DNA of 64,000 nt from Lota lota (Eukaryota > Chordata > Actinopteri > Gadiformes > Lotidae): contig JACYXH010000314.1 in NCBI GenBank assembly GCA_026745465.1, forward strand, positions 1,579,501-1,643,500. The letters are read 5' to 3'. The notes beneath the pieces were generated by a model. It was not told the origin of the DNA. It saw only the letters and a list, made by a program, of their open reading frames with translations, and did not search any database. Of the stretch, positions 11,001 through 47,876 are shown one piece after another. The first letter of the stretch is position 1; every line of letters starts with the position of its first letter. A program made the translations under genes and the position numbers.

Positions 11001-14000
11001 TTGACTGAGTAACTCCAGAAATAAAAACAAACACACACATGCCATATAGTTTGACGATTAGGATTTTTTCCATACTGCATGGAGAGAGAGGATCAGGATT
11101 AGCAGCTCCATGCTGCACTAGTTGGATGATGGTGATTAAGACTGATGTCTGGCAGCACATCTGAAGAGACAAAGACCCAGAAAAAAATTTGATTGGGTCT
11201 AAGGACGCAGAACGCAAGGCCATTGGTCCTTGGTTCCCTCCCCTCCCCACTCGGCTCACCCACTCTCCTGCTTTCTGTGGGTGAGGGTGTGTATGTGTGT
11301 GTGTGTGTGTGTGTTTATCCAATGTGATATATTCATGTCATGGTGCCTGAACACCGATCTCTGCTGCTCTTTCTTTTTTCATTTGAGTGATTTGCTGCTC
11401 CGAGATATTATAATGTCGCAGGATATTGAACCTCAAAGCGACTGTGACAGTCTGTCTGACTGGGCTTGTGTCTTCTGTTTTTCTACCCGAGGAGAGGATG
11501 AGTTAATTATAGTAATGCAGCATTTATAAAATCCAGGAAATAAAACAAATGTCTGGCAGGATCAAGGCAGGCCTTGTTTTAACAACTATCTCAAAATAGC
11601 CTATCCGCGAGAACAACCGGCCGGTCACCGGGTTCACCGCCCGTTCACATAAATGTTTGGCTCCTTCAAAGGGACAGTACGGTGTTCTGCAATTCACCTC
11701 CCTCTGAAAAAAACAAAACCTGATGTATTTATTTATTTATACATTGACACATGACGTCTTTGTAAACTCTGCAGTGTTTTTGTCTAAACCAGAGCAATGT
11801 AATTAGAGTACAACTTCGTCTGTGAATTACTTTGTATAAACAGCCATCTTTTTTTACATATCTCGCCACATCATGCACGGCACCAAATCTTGACAGAAGG
11901 AGAAGACACAAGCAGTTTGGTTTTTCTGGTGTTTGAACAGAGGAAGTTGGGTGTGTTTTCATCTCTTGGGCCTGTGTGAGTAATAAGAAGCAGTGAGCCT
12001 CAGGATTGCTGTCCTGTAATTAGAGTGGGAGCACAGGCAGCTTCAGGCATGTCTTCCCCCATCTACCTCAAGTGGTTGTGTTGTTCCACAGTGCCAACAC
12101 CTCCATCACCACCACCTAGGCTAAAGCACCTCTATCTCCATTGCCACCTCCACATCTTTCACCACCACCTACACCACCACCCCTCTCATCACCTCCATCT
12201 ACACCACCACCCCCATCATCTCAACCTCAATCACCACCACCTCCACCTACTTCACCACCATTTAGTTTACCTCCATCTTTATCATCTCCCTATTCCTAAG
12301 GCTGAAAGTATCATCATGGTAAGCATGAAGTGTGAGTTCACTATAATGATGTAGATCACAATACTGTATATGTGAATAAATGGACATTCTAAGGAATATT
12401 TCTCCCCAAAATGGTTTGCCACAGGGTCGTTACATTTTGGTAAATCCCTCTTTGCATGTATCTGATGGTGTTTACTTATGCCTGGTGTGCCGTTTTTCAA
12501 CATGCATATTTTCATATTCATTTTGACTACAAAATGGCTGCTACGTGTCACTATCTTTACCTAATGACTAATCAATTACATTACATTATTGTTAAGGGCC
12601 AGAATTTGGCAGGGTGCTCACGGTATGATATCGCACCGATTTATGACTACCGATACGATATATATTACGTTTCTGTAAATAATTCCATTCTTTTTTTTTT
12701 GTGTGATTGTATATTTTCTGTGGTTAAACATTATCTGTTTAATGTTAGGGTTCCGTTTCTACAGGTACAACATTGTTTTAAAGGTGAACGTGGCCGACAG
12801 AACAGAACATACTTTATGCAAATTAGGTGATTACACTATAGTGCCCTCTGTAGGACGGTACCATTTATTTGCCTCCACTAAGATAGGTTTCTGGCATAAT
12901 TTAATTTCTATACAATTATACTTTTTGGTCAACCTGAAGATTCAAGTATTGCGGAAGCAAAGAATGTCAATACTAACTTGCATGAATAATTTATGCTCCC
13001 CATCCCTATTATAATTATCCTGCCCTACCTGCAAACTGCCTAGCAGAACTCAGGGGGTGGGGGATCGGGAGGAGGGGGTGAAAGATGCCAAATGGAGGAA
13101 TAATTCCACTGTAATTCTCTTACCAAACGGTTCCCCGGTTAGAGTAGTTAAGCTGGAACTTAGCCCCCCACCCCCTTGCCCGGCCTGTTTTACTCTGACT
13201 GGATTAATGTGCCTCTACTGTAAACACGGGCTCAATCACTGGAGCAGACAGAAGGGGAGAGAAGGTTCTAGCTGTACATGAGGTCTGGGGAGATGCAAGG
13301 GGAACTTGCTTAAGCCCTTAAGGCCAAATTATATCTCTGTGTAGTGGAATAGCTCCGGTATGTACTCAGTGGGTTTCTAGATCACAGGTGAAGCCCACAG
13401 GTGCTGTCGCTGAAGGTTACCACTCAAATAAAATGTAACTATACGTTAGGGCAGTGGGTTGGCCACTTGCTCTTTTCTGCTATTTTTTCTGGTTTGTTTA
13501 TGATGGACCATTTCAGGAGGGTTATATATATATTTGTACAGTACGACACATCACCTTCACGATATAAAGACCACCAGATGTCCCAAAATGTATAACTTAG
13601 TGAATTTTTGGCAGACTACACTGGCTCAGAAATCCACGGCATACGTACAGTGGATATTTGATGCTGAAGTGGGGCTTTAGGCAGTATGCCTGATGAAGGG
13701 GGGGGGGGGGGGTGTAGGAGGAAGAGTAGCCCGTCGTGGATGCAGGTTGAAGTGATGTGTGCGGACAGAGGTTCAGTAAGGCAACATTGCTCGTGGGCAG
13801 GCAAGGAGCATCTCTGTAAACCTTTCCCGTGGCCTATTTTCCACCTATTGTTGCTTTGTTGTTGTTGTTTGTTTTGTTGTTTACTTTAAGCCTGAGTGTG
13901 AGTTAATTAAAGGTCAGCAGCCCAGATTGAGCACAGCCAAGCTTGTGTTCTGCAATAATTGGCGACATCATTAAAATAATTTCCCTCAACAGGAAGGCAG

Positions 14001-16078
14001 ATATGCAGACAACACAGCAGGGTAGGGCTCTTTGCTTCTAACCTCTGCAAAAAATGTAATCATTGTCCTCATCATGCTGAGTGACGTAGCGAGATGCCTC
14101 AGTGTGACTCTTTTGGATTAGTGAGAGATTTTGTTATTTTTACTTCATTCTGTTGACAAGCTTCGTAGAAAGGCGTTTCAACCCAATGTATGAATAATGG
14201 CGTGACATTCAACACTGGGTGACACTGGGTAATGGGAAGTATTTCCTGGCGATTTAAACGATCATAGTGTTGGCCACATATATTTTTATTATTATCTGCA
14301 TACAAAGCTATCACTTTCTCTGAAATGGTGGAACATGATTAGAGGTCACCTCCCATGCAGGGGAGAGTCATCACTGCATGTCAGTCACTATCACAATGAC
14401 TGAGTTACCAGAGTCAGAGGTCACCATACCAAGAAAAACCCTGAGGTGGGTTGGCGCCAGTTCACCTCAGTGACATTGAACGTTTCAATGCACGACATTA
14501 GTCTATGTGTGTGCGCACTCCAAAGTGAGTCAATCGATTATGACGATGATAATGATGGGTGGAGGGCTGTGTCCCCGTTGCCATGGTGAAACCGAAGCGG
14601 TATTTAAGAGGAGACGGGAGGTGCCTTGGTGAGGCTAAGGAAGAGTAGAGGGCGGAGATGATGGGGGGGAGGGGTCAACAGCATCACGACTGGGCTAGTG
14701 GTCATCAATCATAGAGCCTTCCAGGATTTAGTCACAGCCCAAGGTGAGATTGAGATGGATTGACCTAGAAAGAAAGGGAGAGAGGGGGGTGGTGGTGGGG
14801 TGCGGGAGTTAATTGATCATCCAGAAGATGCTACCGCTGACGTGGCTACAGGACTGCCTTTTGTTCACGCAGCATTGTGTGGCAAGGGTGGGTGGAGATG
14901 GGAAGACCGTCATCTCCCATCTGCCATGTTCAGGCTGATCTTCAGTGAAGGTTGCCCTTTGCCGCACGTGGGAGTGTGGTGTGCCTAGGCTTGTCTCCTG
15001 TGGTTTTCCTCTGACATGGCTTCTTACCCAACATCATCATGCGTTGTTGTCAATGCTGTTTTGTTCTTTACCAACATTTGTTCCAACACCGCCCTTGTCC
15101 AGAATGTGTCGTGTTATTTTCAGATTTCCCGTCATCTAGATGTAGTTCTATTGGAGAAAACAACCTGACCCTGACAAAGGAATGGGATACTTCTGTTTGA
15201 ACACCAGTGTCTAATTTCTGTGCCTTTGTTTGAATGTGAACCGTTGGCTCAGGGAAATTGGATGTTATAGCTCTTAAAGCAGGTGTTTGTATGGCATTTA
15301 GAGGCCAGTCAACATTGGGCTTCCAGACCTCCAGATCGCCACCATCTTCATCCCTAAGAAGTTAGCTGTAAAATGTGAATGGTATAGCTCTTTCCATCTG
15401 GGACTTTACCTAACCACTTCTACCATGACTATATCATACAATTAAACACTCAAGCTTCACTGCCACATGTAAATAATTTTTCTATTGACGTAGCATGTTT
15501 ACATGTGGTGGGGTGTAACAGGCATTTCAAATGCAGTTCTTTCCTCTCATCTATTCTCTTAACTGTGCTGAATGCGCTCCTCTTTATTTTTCCCCCCATG
15601 TCTCTTCGGCTCACATCGGCCCCATGGGGCTGGCCCAGCTTAGAATAAACATGGGCTGCTAGCTAGTTTTGTCTCTATGGCAACCACTGTGCATGCTGAA
15701 CTGCAGAGCAGCGTAGATGGGGCGGATGAGGGACAGAAAGATGCCCACTGTTGGATGCAGGTTTAAATTGGGTACTGCTGTTCTTCTGCGTGATTTCCTA
15801 CAAGGTTAAGTGCATTTTGAGATGTGCGAAGGCCTCCGAATGGAGGGGGGAGGGGTTATTTCAGGTCAAAATCGATTGGATGTACCGTAGCGAGAGAAGA
15901 TCTAATACCTGATTTTAAATCTGATCTCAAACAAGATATTTGCTATCTAAATTGTCTGTATAGGTGGATCCATTACAACACAACAATGCTGTTGTGACGG
16001 GTAACCAGCCCTCAGTTGGGTTAGGGTAGTTTGGCTGTCGGTGTGTGTGTGTGTCCAGTGTGCTCCCCTGTGGTCGAG

Positions 16079-16079
<1 letters not shown>

Positions 16080-16109
<30 letters not shown>
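16080..16109. repeat. Poly(C) tract, 30 bases
   Basis: Uninterrupted run of C. Such homopolymers are error-prone in sequencing and assembly, so the length is nominal. Confidence 0.9.
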
Positions 16110-18315
16110 ACCTCAACTCTGTCACCTCCCTTCTTTATGAGCCAGCTACGATTTCAGCGGCCTTTGCCTCTGTCCCACTTTCGGTGGCAGTCTGAGGAAG
16201 TGTTGGATTTATCCGGCCAATCGGCTCAATCCGCTCAAGCATGTAGAATATTAGTTTGCTTTTCCTCCCTGCTTTTCTACGGTCACTTGTCTAAATATCA
16301 TTAGGTTCCGCCCTTGAGCCGGATTTGTCAACAGGGATTTACGCCAGTTATTATTTCCTCTCCCCAATGCTTGCTGTGCCCACCATTTTGTTGTTTTTTC
16401 CATTTGTTTAATGTTATACGAGAACCATGGCCATTGGAGACTGCTACCTCCTGCTGCTGACATTCATGTTTCACCAGTAGATGCCTGTCCACACATTTCA
16501 GTAAAGCGGTAGCCATGGCTGACTCCCGCTGACTTGACAATCCCCCACCACCACCACCTCCACCCCTCCTGTAGTCAGATAACCGCACTGAAGGTTATCT
16601 GAAACCCTAACCTCAAGGTCGTCCGATAGGGAAGGTGGTGATGATCGTGGTGGAAGGGGCGCTTGGGTACCTGCTAATCTGGGTTCCAGCAGTACTATGT
16701 TAAAGCAGAACTTCTGGGGGGAGACACCACACAGCCTGGCCCCAAAATCTGCAAGTGGTGGAGTTACACCTTGTTTCCTCTTTTTGTCACGAAGATATCT
16801 TACAAAAGAAAACTTATTTGTATGCGTGGATGAAGCTTTCAAAGGGGGATTTTAAAACGCCTATTTCGACAGTGGCTAGTCTACACGGTATTGATTTGAA
16901 ACCTTTACAGACACAGTTTACTACAACTGCTGCGCGAGTGTGTTTGCTAATTACACGCTTACAGGTCCGCGTCGCCAGCAGCGTGATAGGACTCGAAACT
17001 AATATGAAGTGAAAGAAAGTGAAAGGCCCCGTTCACAGGTATTTGAGCTTGTCTGCAATCCGTCTTTAGATATTAATTTCAAGTCTGATTTGTGAGCCTA
17101 GGTAGCTACCTAGTACCAACCTTTCCCGGCTAGACATCTACCCAATCAAAGCCCTTCTGCCAGATGTTCATCTTAAGCATCCTATCATGGCGGACAGCGT
17201 GTAAACCGGAGGACGATTCTGCTCTCTCCATGGGCAGTGAACTATAAGGAGGCAGTGGGTGTTGTCGAAGATCCTTCGCCACATGAAACACGAGCCACTG
17301 GGCTCCAGCAAAGTAACCAAAGCCCCTTGCCTTCCTGTTTCCAGCTTTTATATGCTGCTGAGGTACAGAACCCAGCCCGCGAGAAAGGTGGGGGATGATG
17401 TCTGAATCCGTTCTCAGCAATTATTTGCAGGGACAAATGGCTACGTGTCAAGGGGAAAACAAATGAGTTTGCTGGTACCATGGCCTGGCCTGCTCGGTGT
17501 GTTTGTGTGTGTGTGTGTTGTGAGGATGGTGATGTTAAGAATGGTGTGATCAGGCCAAAAAAATGAAAATGGACTAAAATAACAATAGGATTTGTCAAGA
17601 CATACTTACTTACATAAATCGACTCACTACAAAGAAAAGCACAATTCAAGAATACATAGCATTAGCATTATTCCTACTTTGCCCATCCCCATGTTCTTTG
17701 TCCTCTGTTGGATAATGTCTGTTAGTGTCAATACTGTGTTTGTGTGTGTACAGCTTGAGGAGGATATATACTTACCAATGTACACATCCCCAGGTGCCTC
17801 TGTGGCCCATCAGACCAGGTATCTGGTATACAGAGAGCGACCGAGACAGAGGGCATAGCGGCCAACTGGCAGTAGCAGCAGGTCTCCAGTTACCGCTTGT
17901 GATCGGATTTTGTTTCCTCGTTTGACATGCAGATAAACCAATATCAACACTGCCGGAGCTCCCCTGCATTCAGACCTGCATTCTTTTCCGTACACCAGAC
18001 AAGCTGGCTGCCTGCAGATGTAGGGCTATATAGAGTATAATAGTTTTCCTGAATTATCCTCCATCTGTAGGAGTGATGCTGTAAGCGATATATACAACCC
18101 TATTGTGTAATGCACTGAGTGGCATACAAATGATCACTTGAGACAAAGGCATCAGTGAAAACGGTCAGAGACGGATACCTGAACTATTCGTTCCTGATCC
18201 ATCGCTTGGATTAGTGATGATTGCATGCATCTTGAAAAGCATTTCAGAATGACAACATGGCTGTGCTTTGATCGCCTCTATTACTGTGTAAACACACACA
18301 CAGCGAACCTACTAG

Positions 18316-18459
<144 letters not shown>

Positions 18460-19147
18460 CTTGTACAACACAGTGCATGCAGAATTTTGTGCCAGGAGTA
18501 TTGGAGCATTTACTGTCCTGTAAATCACTGCTCATGAGATTCTGAAGACGCCGATGCTTCTCATGTCTTATGGAAGCATTCCGTCAAAAGGATTACATTT
18601 GCTTGTCACCGTAATGACCGCCAGAGTAGGAAATAAAGTGCTAAACAAGGTTGAACTAGCTTGCCTGGCTTGCCAACAGTGATGCAACCCACCGTATGAT
18701 ATTTTGAGCAAACTGGGGAGTACAACTTATTAACAGTTAAATAGTTTGCGTTTGCGATCAACGGCATACAAACCTGGCCAAAATGCCATGTTTTGGTCAT
18801 TTTTACCTTGCTCCCCATGTGTTCATACCAGTATGTCACTGCCTCTAGGCACAGTGTTTCTACCACAGCAGCCTACCTTCTTTGTGACCACACTGAGAGA
18901 CATTAGAAGACATTAGACTCTTTAAAAATAAACCGTATTTCAGGTAATCTTTTTCTGATTGCAGAATAAGCAAACCTGCATTCGTCGTTCACATCCCTGC
19001 ATATCCCCCCTCTCTGATTGCTCGCCCAGTTGATGGCGATTGATCCAAATTAATGTCACCCTTTCTCTCTTTCTTCCCTCTGTCTCTGTCTGTCTCTCTC
19101 TGTCTCTCTCTCGTGCACAGAGCGCTTTACAGTCACCACACAGCAAG

Positions 19148-40537
<21,390 letters not shown>

Positions 40538-41660
40538 ACACCCACCCCCCAACCCTTCACCCCCCACTCTCTTAGTCGGTACTCCTCCTCCTCCTCCTCC
40601 ACCCTAACTCCTAACTCTCTCTCTGTCCCCCTTCTCTCTTCTCTTCTCTTCTCTTCTCTTCTCTTCTCTTCTCTTCTCTTCTCTTCTCTTCTCTTCTCTT
40701 CTCCCTCTCCCTCTCCCTCTCCCTCTCCCTCTCCCTCTCCCTCTCCCTCTCTCCCTCTCTCTCCTATCCTGCTCCTTAGCTACTCCCGAGCAGGGGGTAC
40801 CTGTAACGAATTGTGTGCTTAGTTAAGAGGATTAATAAAAATTAAATATATTAACAGAAGCATTTTATGAAGAAAGAAACCATTATATTACGAATATACC
40901 ATCATCGTCACATTCCATGAGAAGAGGAGAGAGAAAAAAAACACTATATTAGCAATGTATTGTACATTTAAATAATCCAGTAGAATAATCAGCTCACCTC
41001 TTTTTCTTTCCATCTGACTGTATTTGCATGTACTGTGCAGATGTAAATTCCCTGTAACCCCTTTTTTGTTACCTTGAAGTTTCATGTTTAAAGACTTTCA
41101 AGTCAAGTCAAACGTTGGCATTGTTTTTTCTTTATAATGTGTCTTTGTTTTCAATGGCTTTGTGTTCACACTGGGTCCCAGCTGTCCTTTACAATGCACT
41201 ATAATCTGTACAACACGTCAGTGTGTCGTTGCTGAGATGTCTGCATTCACTGTACAGAAGAACACCGTCTAGGCTTTTATTTATGTGCCTGAGCTAATTC
41301 ATGTTGAGGGTAACTGTATTAATTCTTTGTAATGTCAATATGACACTTACAATACGCTCAACATACAAAAAATAAAAAAGCGATACATGAATGAATCATG
41401 GATAGATTTGACATGCATTCATTTTTTTTCCTGTTTTGCACTAAGAATTGTTATTCAGTTGAACTAGACCTGTACCAGCTGGTCACACCTTTTATTAAAA
41501 CCAAAATATAAGTGGGTTCTGATGTGGACAATTACCTATAGAAAAATATAAACCTATACGATACACGTTCAGTCCATCACTGTGGAGCCCAGTGCTTCTT
41601 ACTGTCTGCTGATTCTCAACTCATTTATACTACTACTAAATAAAGCTGCAAGATGACTTA
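40538..41660 (+). other. ndrg3 3' untranslated region
   Basis: Possible polyadenylation signals AATAAA at 40834-40839, 41371-41376 and 41637-41642 suggest short and long 3' UTRs. The first 220 bp include simple CT-rich arrays (listed separately). Confidence 0.5.
40632..40756. repeat. (CTTCT)n then (CCCTCT)n arrays in the ndrg3 3' UTR
   Basis: About 14 units of the pentamer TCTTC up to 40702, then about nine units of CCCTCT. Both strands are extreme purine/pyrimidine. If transcribed, they give a long pyrimidine tract that could bind PTB-type proteins (inference). Confidence 0.95.
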
Positions 41661-44370
<2,710 letters not shown>

Positions 44371-44374
44371 GACC

Positions 44375-47320
44375 ATGGGGAACTGCCCCCTTAAATGTCG
44401 CACCAAACAGACATCTCAGGAGACACCCGTCGCACCAGGTAAACCACGCTCAGAGATCCACTCATCACACGTCAAACCGAAACAGATCTATTACAGTCGA
44501 TTTTGTTGCGATGTATTTGAATACACATACGAATTTCACATTCAAATAATAGTAATCATAACAATGCATCTCCACCCTCCAAGGCCTCCCCGCCTACTCT
44601 GCAGACCTGGGGAGGAACCTTGTGGTGTCCCTGCATGACATCCCCTGCTACGGCGTGGCCGAGTTCTCCCTGCGCGTCGGGGAGCGTCTCTCCGTCGTGT
44701 CCGAGTACGTGAGAAACGTCCTCCTGGGACTGAGAAAGTGGCGCTGGCACATTCAGATCCAATCTCTAATTTCCGTTTTAGACTCGCCGTGTTTTTCAAA
44801 CTCTCATTTCCCTTTTAGACTCACTGTATTGTTTTTTTCCACTTGACAGCGACGGGGATTTCTTGATGGTTAAATCTGCGCGCACAGGCCACGAGATCTA
44901 CGTGCCTACCGAATGCACAGCCAAGGTGATAAACAGGTGGGTTGGCTTCTCATTTAATTCATATTTTATTTTATTTTCATGCCACTTAATGTTCCATCCT
45001 ATATGGGATTACATGACAAAGCAATAGTAAAAAAAACAACAACAATACAGACATGGGTAGTGCTCGGAGCGATGAGGAACCCTGTAGGTGAGACGAGGAT
45101 CAGATCGTTAATCACGCGTCTCTCCAACCAGCCACCCAGCAGCCCCCCATCCCCGCATGCACAATATTTACATCATCCTGACTTTGAGTTTGTGTTGTAT
45201 TTTTAGTTGGTAGATGACTCACTCACTCACTCCTGATTTAGAAGACAACCCCCCCCAAAAAGATGGAAAACCTTATGCATTTCGCTACACTAATCTCTAC
45301 TTTTTCCTTTCTATGATATAAGTCTTGAAACCCAGCTCTTAAAAATATGTTCTTATCCCTTGCTCGTGTTCCGTTTATCATAACATCCCACTCAAGCTGA
45401 CGGTTCTATTGGTAGTTAGCCACAGTATCCTATTCCATCATACACATACTCCAACGTACCTAATTCGGCAACCACCCCATAACTTGGTACAAACTTAAAA
45501 GGCCCAATCAATATTGCATGGCCCTATTGTAGACAGCCTCACTTTTTGGGATACTGTTTAAATCCCAATACCCGTGCTACATAATTCAACACTGGGCCAA
45601 AAGCTTGATATACTTTGGAGCAGGTAGAAAAACCAATATCCCTCAGAGTCTTTGCTTAACATACGTCTCCCCCAAGCGCTCTGTAAAGAAGCACCTTTTA
45701 AGAAACGTGCATGTTTCTGAAAATATTCACATCCTGTGAGATCGGCTTTCGAAGGCGCGTGGGTGCAGCGAAACATTGAGGTCGGTGCTGGGTGGAGGTG
45801 AAGGGTGGGGGGACTCTGGGGAGTAGTTCTTTGTGGGGAAACGTAGACAGATGTTCAACTTTAGAGAAGGACTTTTGTTCCTCTATGGTATTGTGACATT
45901 AGCTTCTGTGAGTCAATATGTCAGACCTCCTCCAGTCTAGATGGTGTTGTTACAGTATGGACGGTGTTGTTCCAGTGACCTTTCCTTACTTGGAAACCAA
46001 AATAAAATGTACTCTGTTTCACGAAAAGCAGTGAGAAATCTAATTTGATGGAACATTGTATTTTTCAGGTGGTTTTTTAAAGGCCTCAGCAGATACAAGG
46101 CGGAGGAGCTGCTCATGCAGCCCCACAACCGCACTGGAGCCTTCATAGTCCGGGAGTCAGAGTCACATCCAGGTTGGCTTTTCTTCTAAATCCATATATA
46201 TTTTTTTAATCCACACTCCTTGCTCGTTATTTCATGCGTAGGTTCCAAAACAGCCATTATCACGAAAACGACCAACATTATGATGATCGAAAAATTATGA
46301 ATGTTTTGAATCAACTCAGTCGAGCCTATGGCATTGTGATGGCATAGCACTTTTTATTCATTCAAGCTTCTGTTCTTTGTCTTTGTTTGTTGTCACAGAT
46401 TACTACTCGTTGTCTGTGTTAAAAAGACCAGAGTCATACTTGGGCTCGGTAAAGCACTATCGCATCAGCCGTCTCGACAACGGGTGGCTCTACATAGTCC
46501 AGAGACTCACCTTCGCCTCCCTCCAGCACCTTGTGGAACACTATACTGGTGGGTGCACAGGGACACTATACATCGATCACAAGATTGTCGGTTGGGGAAA
46601 TGGGTGCATGACACATCCACTTATTTTCCTATTACAGAATTTACCGATGGCTTATGCTGTACTCTGGATAAGCCCTGCTTCATCCTGGGTTCAGACAACA
46701 CCACCACCACCACACAGATGACTATTCCTTTGCCGTTGGCGATCAGAAGACCCACCATTAACTGGAAGGACATTAGCAGGTGCAGAATCTTTCTTGTATG
46801 GCTGTGCTAATGGTTGCCACAAGATGGCGTTGTTGTTTACCATTAACGGTTTGTTTTAGTTTGGTTTAATCGCTAAAACAATCATTATTCAAAGCATTGC
46901 TCAAATACAATGCCTTGACATGGGTTTCCTTACAATCTCTTCAAATGCATGTTTTAATCGTCACAATGTCGTATAGACCAATAGTAGCTTACATCTATAA
47001 GTAATTTCCCGAGGGACAGTTGTGATTCCTTTTCGTCTATAGCTGGATGTAAATAATAAAAACAGACCAAGTGGTTCCTGTTGGTCGATTTCTTAATGAC
47101 ATCATGCTTAATGCATAAATCTTTTGAATAAGATGTCGCCCGCATAGGCTTATAATGTCATAACTCAATGATTGTCTTATTGTTTGTCTCTTCACCCAGG
47201 TCGATGTTATTCAGGGGAAACAGAGCGGAATCAGAGCACTCTCTGGTGAGTGATGGCCTGAGGGAAGCCATCAGCTCCTACCTTTACATGACAGAAATAA
47301 ATGAACAAGACTCCATATGA
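44375..47320 (+). CDS. sla2: Src-like adapter protein 2 (SLAP2)
   Basis: Exons 44375-44438, 44584-44704, 44850-44936, 46069-46172, 46399-46548, 46638-46779 and 47200-47320 give 262 residues (human SLA2 261). The start MGNC fits an N-myristoylation signal with nearby cysteines. An SH3 domain spans about residues 33-88 and an SH2 domain about 92-185, with the phosphotyrosine-binding motif FIVRES (Arg119). There is no kinase domain, as expected. The tail from about 205 (LNWK-like INWKDI, then LREAISSYLYM) matches the Cbl-binding C-terminal region. SLAP2 restrains antigen-receptor signalling in lymphocytes by recruiting Cbl (family knowledge). The SH3 lacks the usual aromatic pair: GDFLMV stands where GDWW is normal. 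SLA (SLAP1) is the alternative; position next to ndrg3 favours sla2. Confidence 0.92.
46816..46830 (+). promoter_or_regulatory. Weaker CTCF-like motif in sla2 intron
   Basis: GCCACAAGATGGCGT matches the CTCF core with about two mismatches. Motif match only. Confidence 0.25.
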
Positions 47321-47740
47321 TGGAAGAAAAGACATGAGAGGCTGACCTAAAAGACACATTATATTATGAGTGAGGCCAATCAGAGAGGCCCACAGAAGAA
47401 AAGCTGGCCTTTTTTATTGTATTATTGTATACCACCTCGAAAATGGGACCGCTGGATAAGACACTACAGAGTTATATTTCAAGAATATTTATTTTGCAGA
47501 GAACGGGCCAGTGGGCCTGAATGTTTATGGCACCGCATTAAAGAATGAAATGTGTGTTATGTGGGATCCAAATGGAGTTGTGATATTGGTTGTTATATGA
47601 TGTCATTGGTATCCAATTTGATTTGAAATGTATTTATAGTGTATAGAGCAGTAGACAGTTCTATGTATCTCGTTGTAAGCAGGATTTAATACATTAACGA
47701 TTAAATAAATGTATAAATAAAGCTTGAAATTGCCTTGCTT
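47321..47740 (+). other. sla2 3' untranslated region
   Basis: AT-rich sequence ending with AATAAA at 47716-47721 (and AATAAA-like TTAAATAAAT just before). Confidence 0.6.
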
Positions 47741-47780
47741 GAACAATGCCAACAAAACCATAACATTATTCAGTGAATAT

Positions 47781-47794
47781 CCAGTAGATGGCGC
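47781..47794 (+). promoter_or_regulatory. CTCF-like motif in the sla2-trpc4ap gap
   Basis: CCAGTAGATGGCGC is an exact match to the CTCF core consensus CCASYAGRKGGCRS. It lies 60 bp after the sla2 polyadenylation signal and 83 bp before the trpc4ap start codon, a natural position for an insulator or promoter-bound CTCF. Confidence 0.6.
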
Positions 47795-47876
47795 TCAACT
47801 ACATAGAAATGCAAGCGTTTTATCAAAGCGTTGGACTTCCTGCCTAGAACAGTTCAGTACAGGAAGAAAAAAAATA

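Noticed and set aside
10521..11045. 174-codon minus-strand frame
   Set aside because: Composition is unremarkable, with no domain, no splice signals in phase and overlap with CT-rich runs; probably chance.
12025..12354. His/Leu-rich 109-codon frame
   Set aside because: Low-complexity CCA/CAT sequence inside an intron; no splice or homology support.
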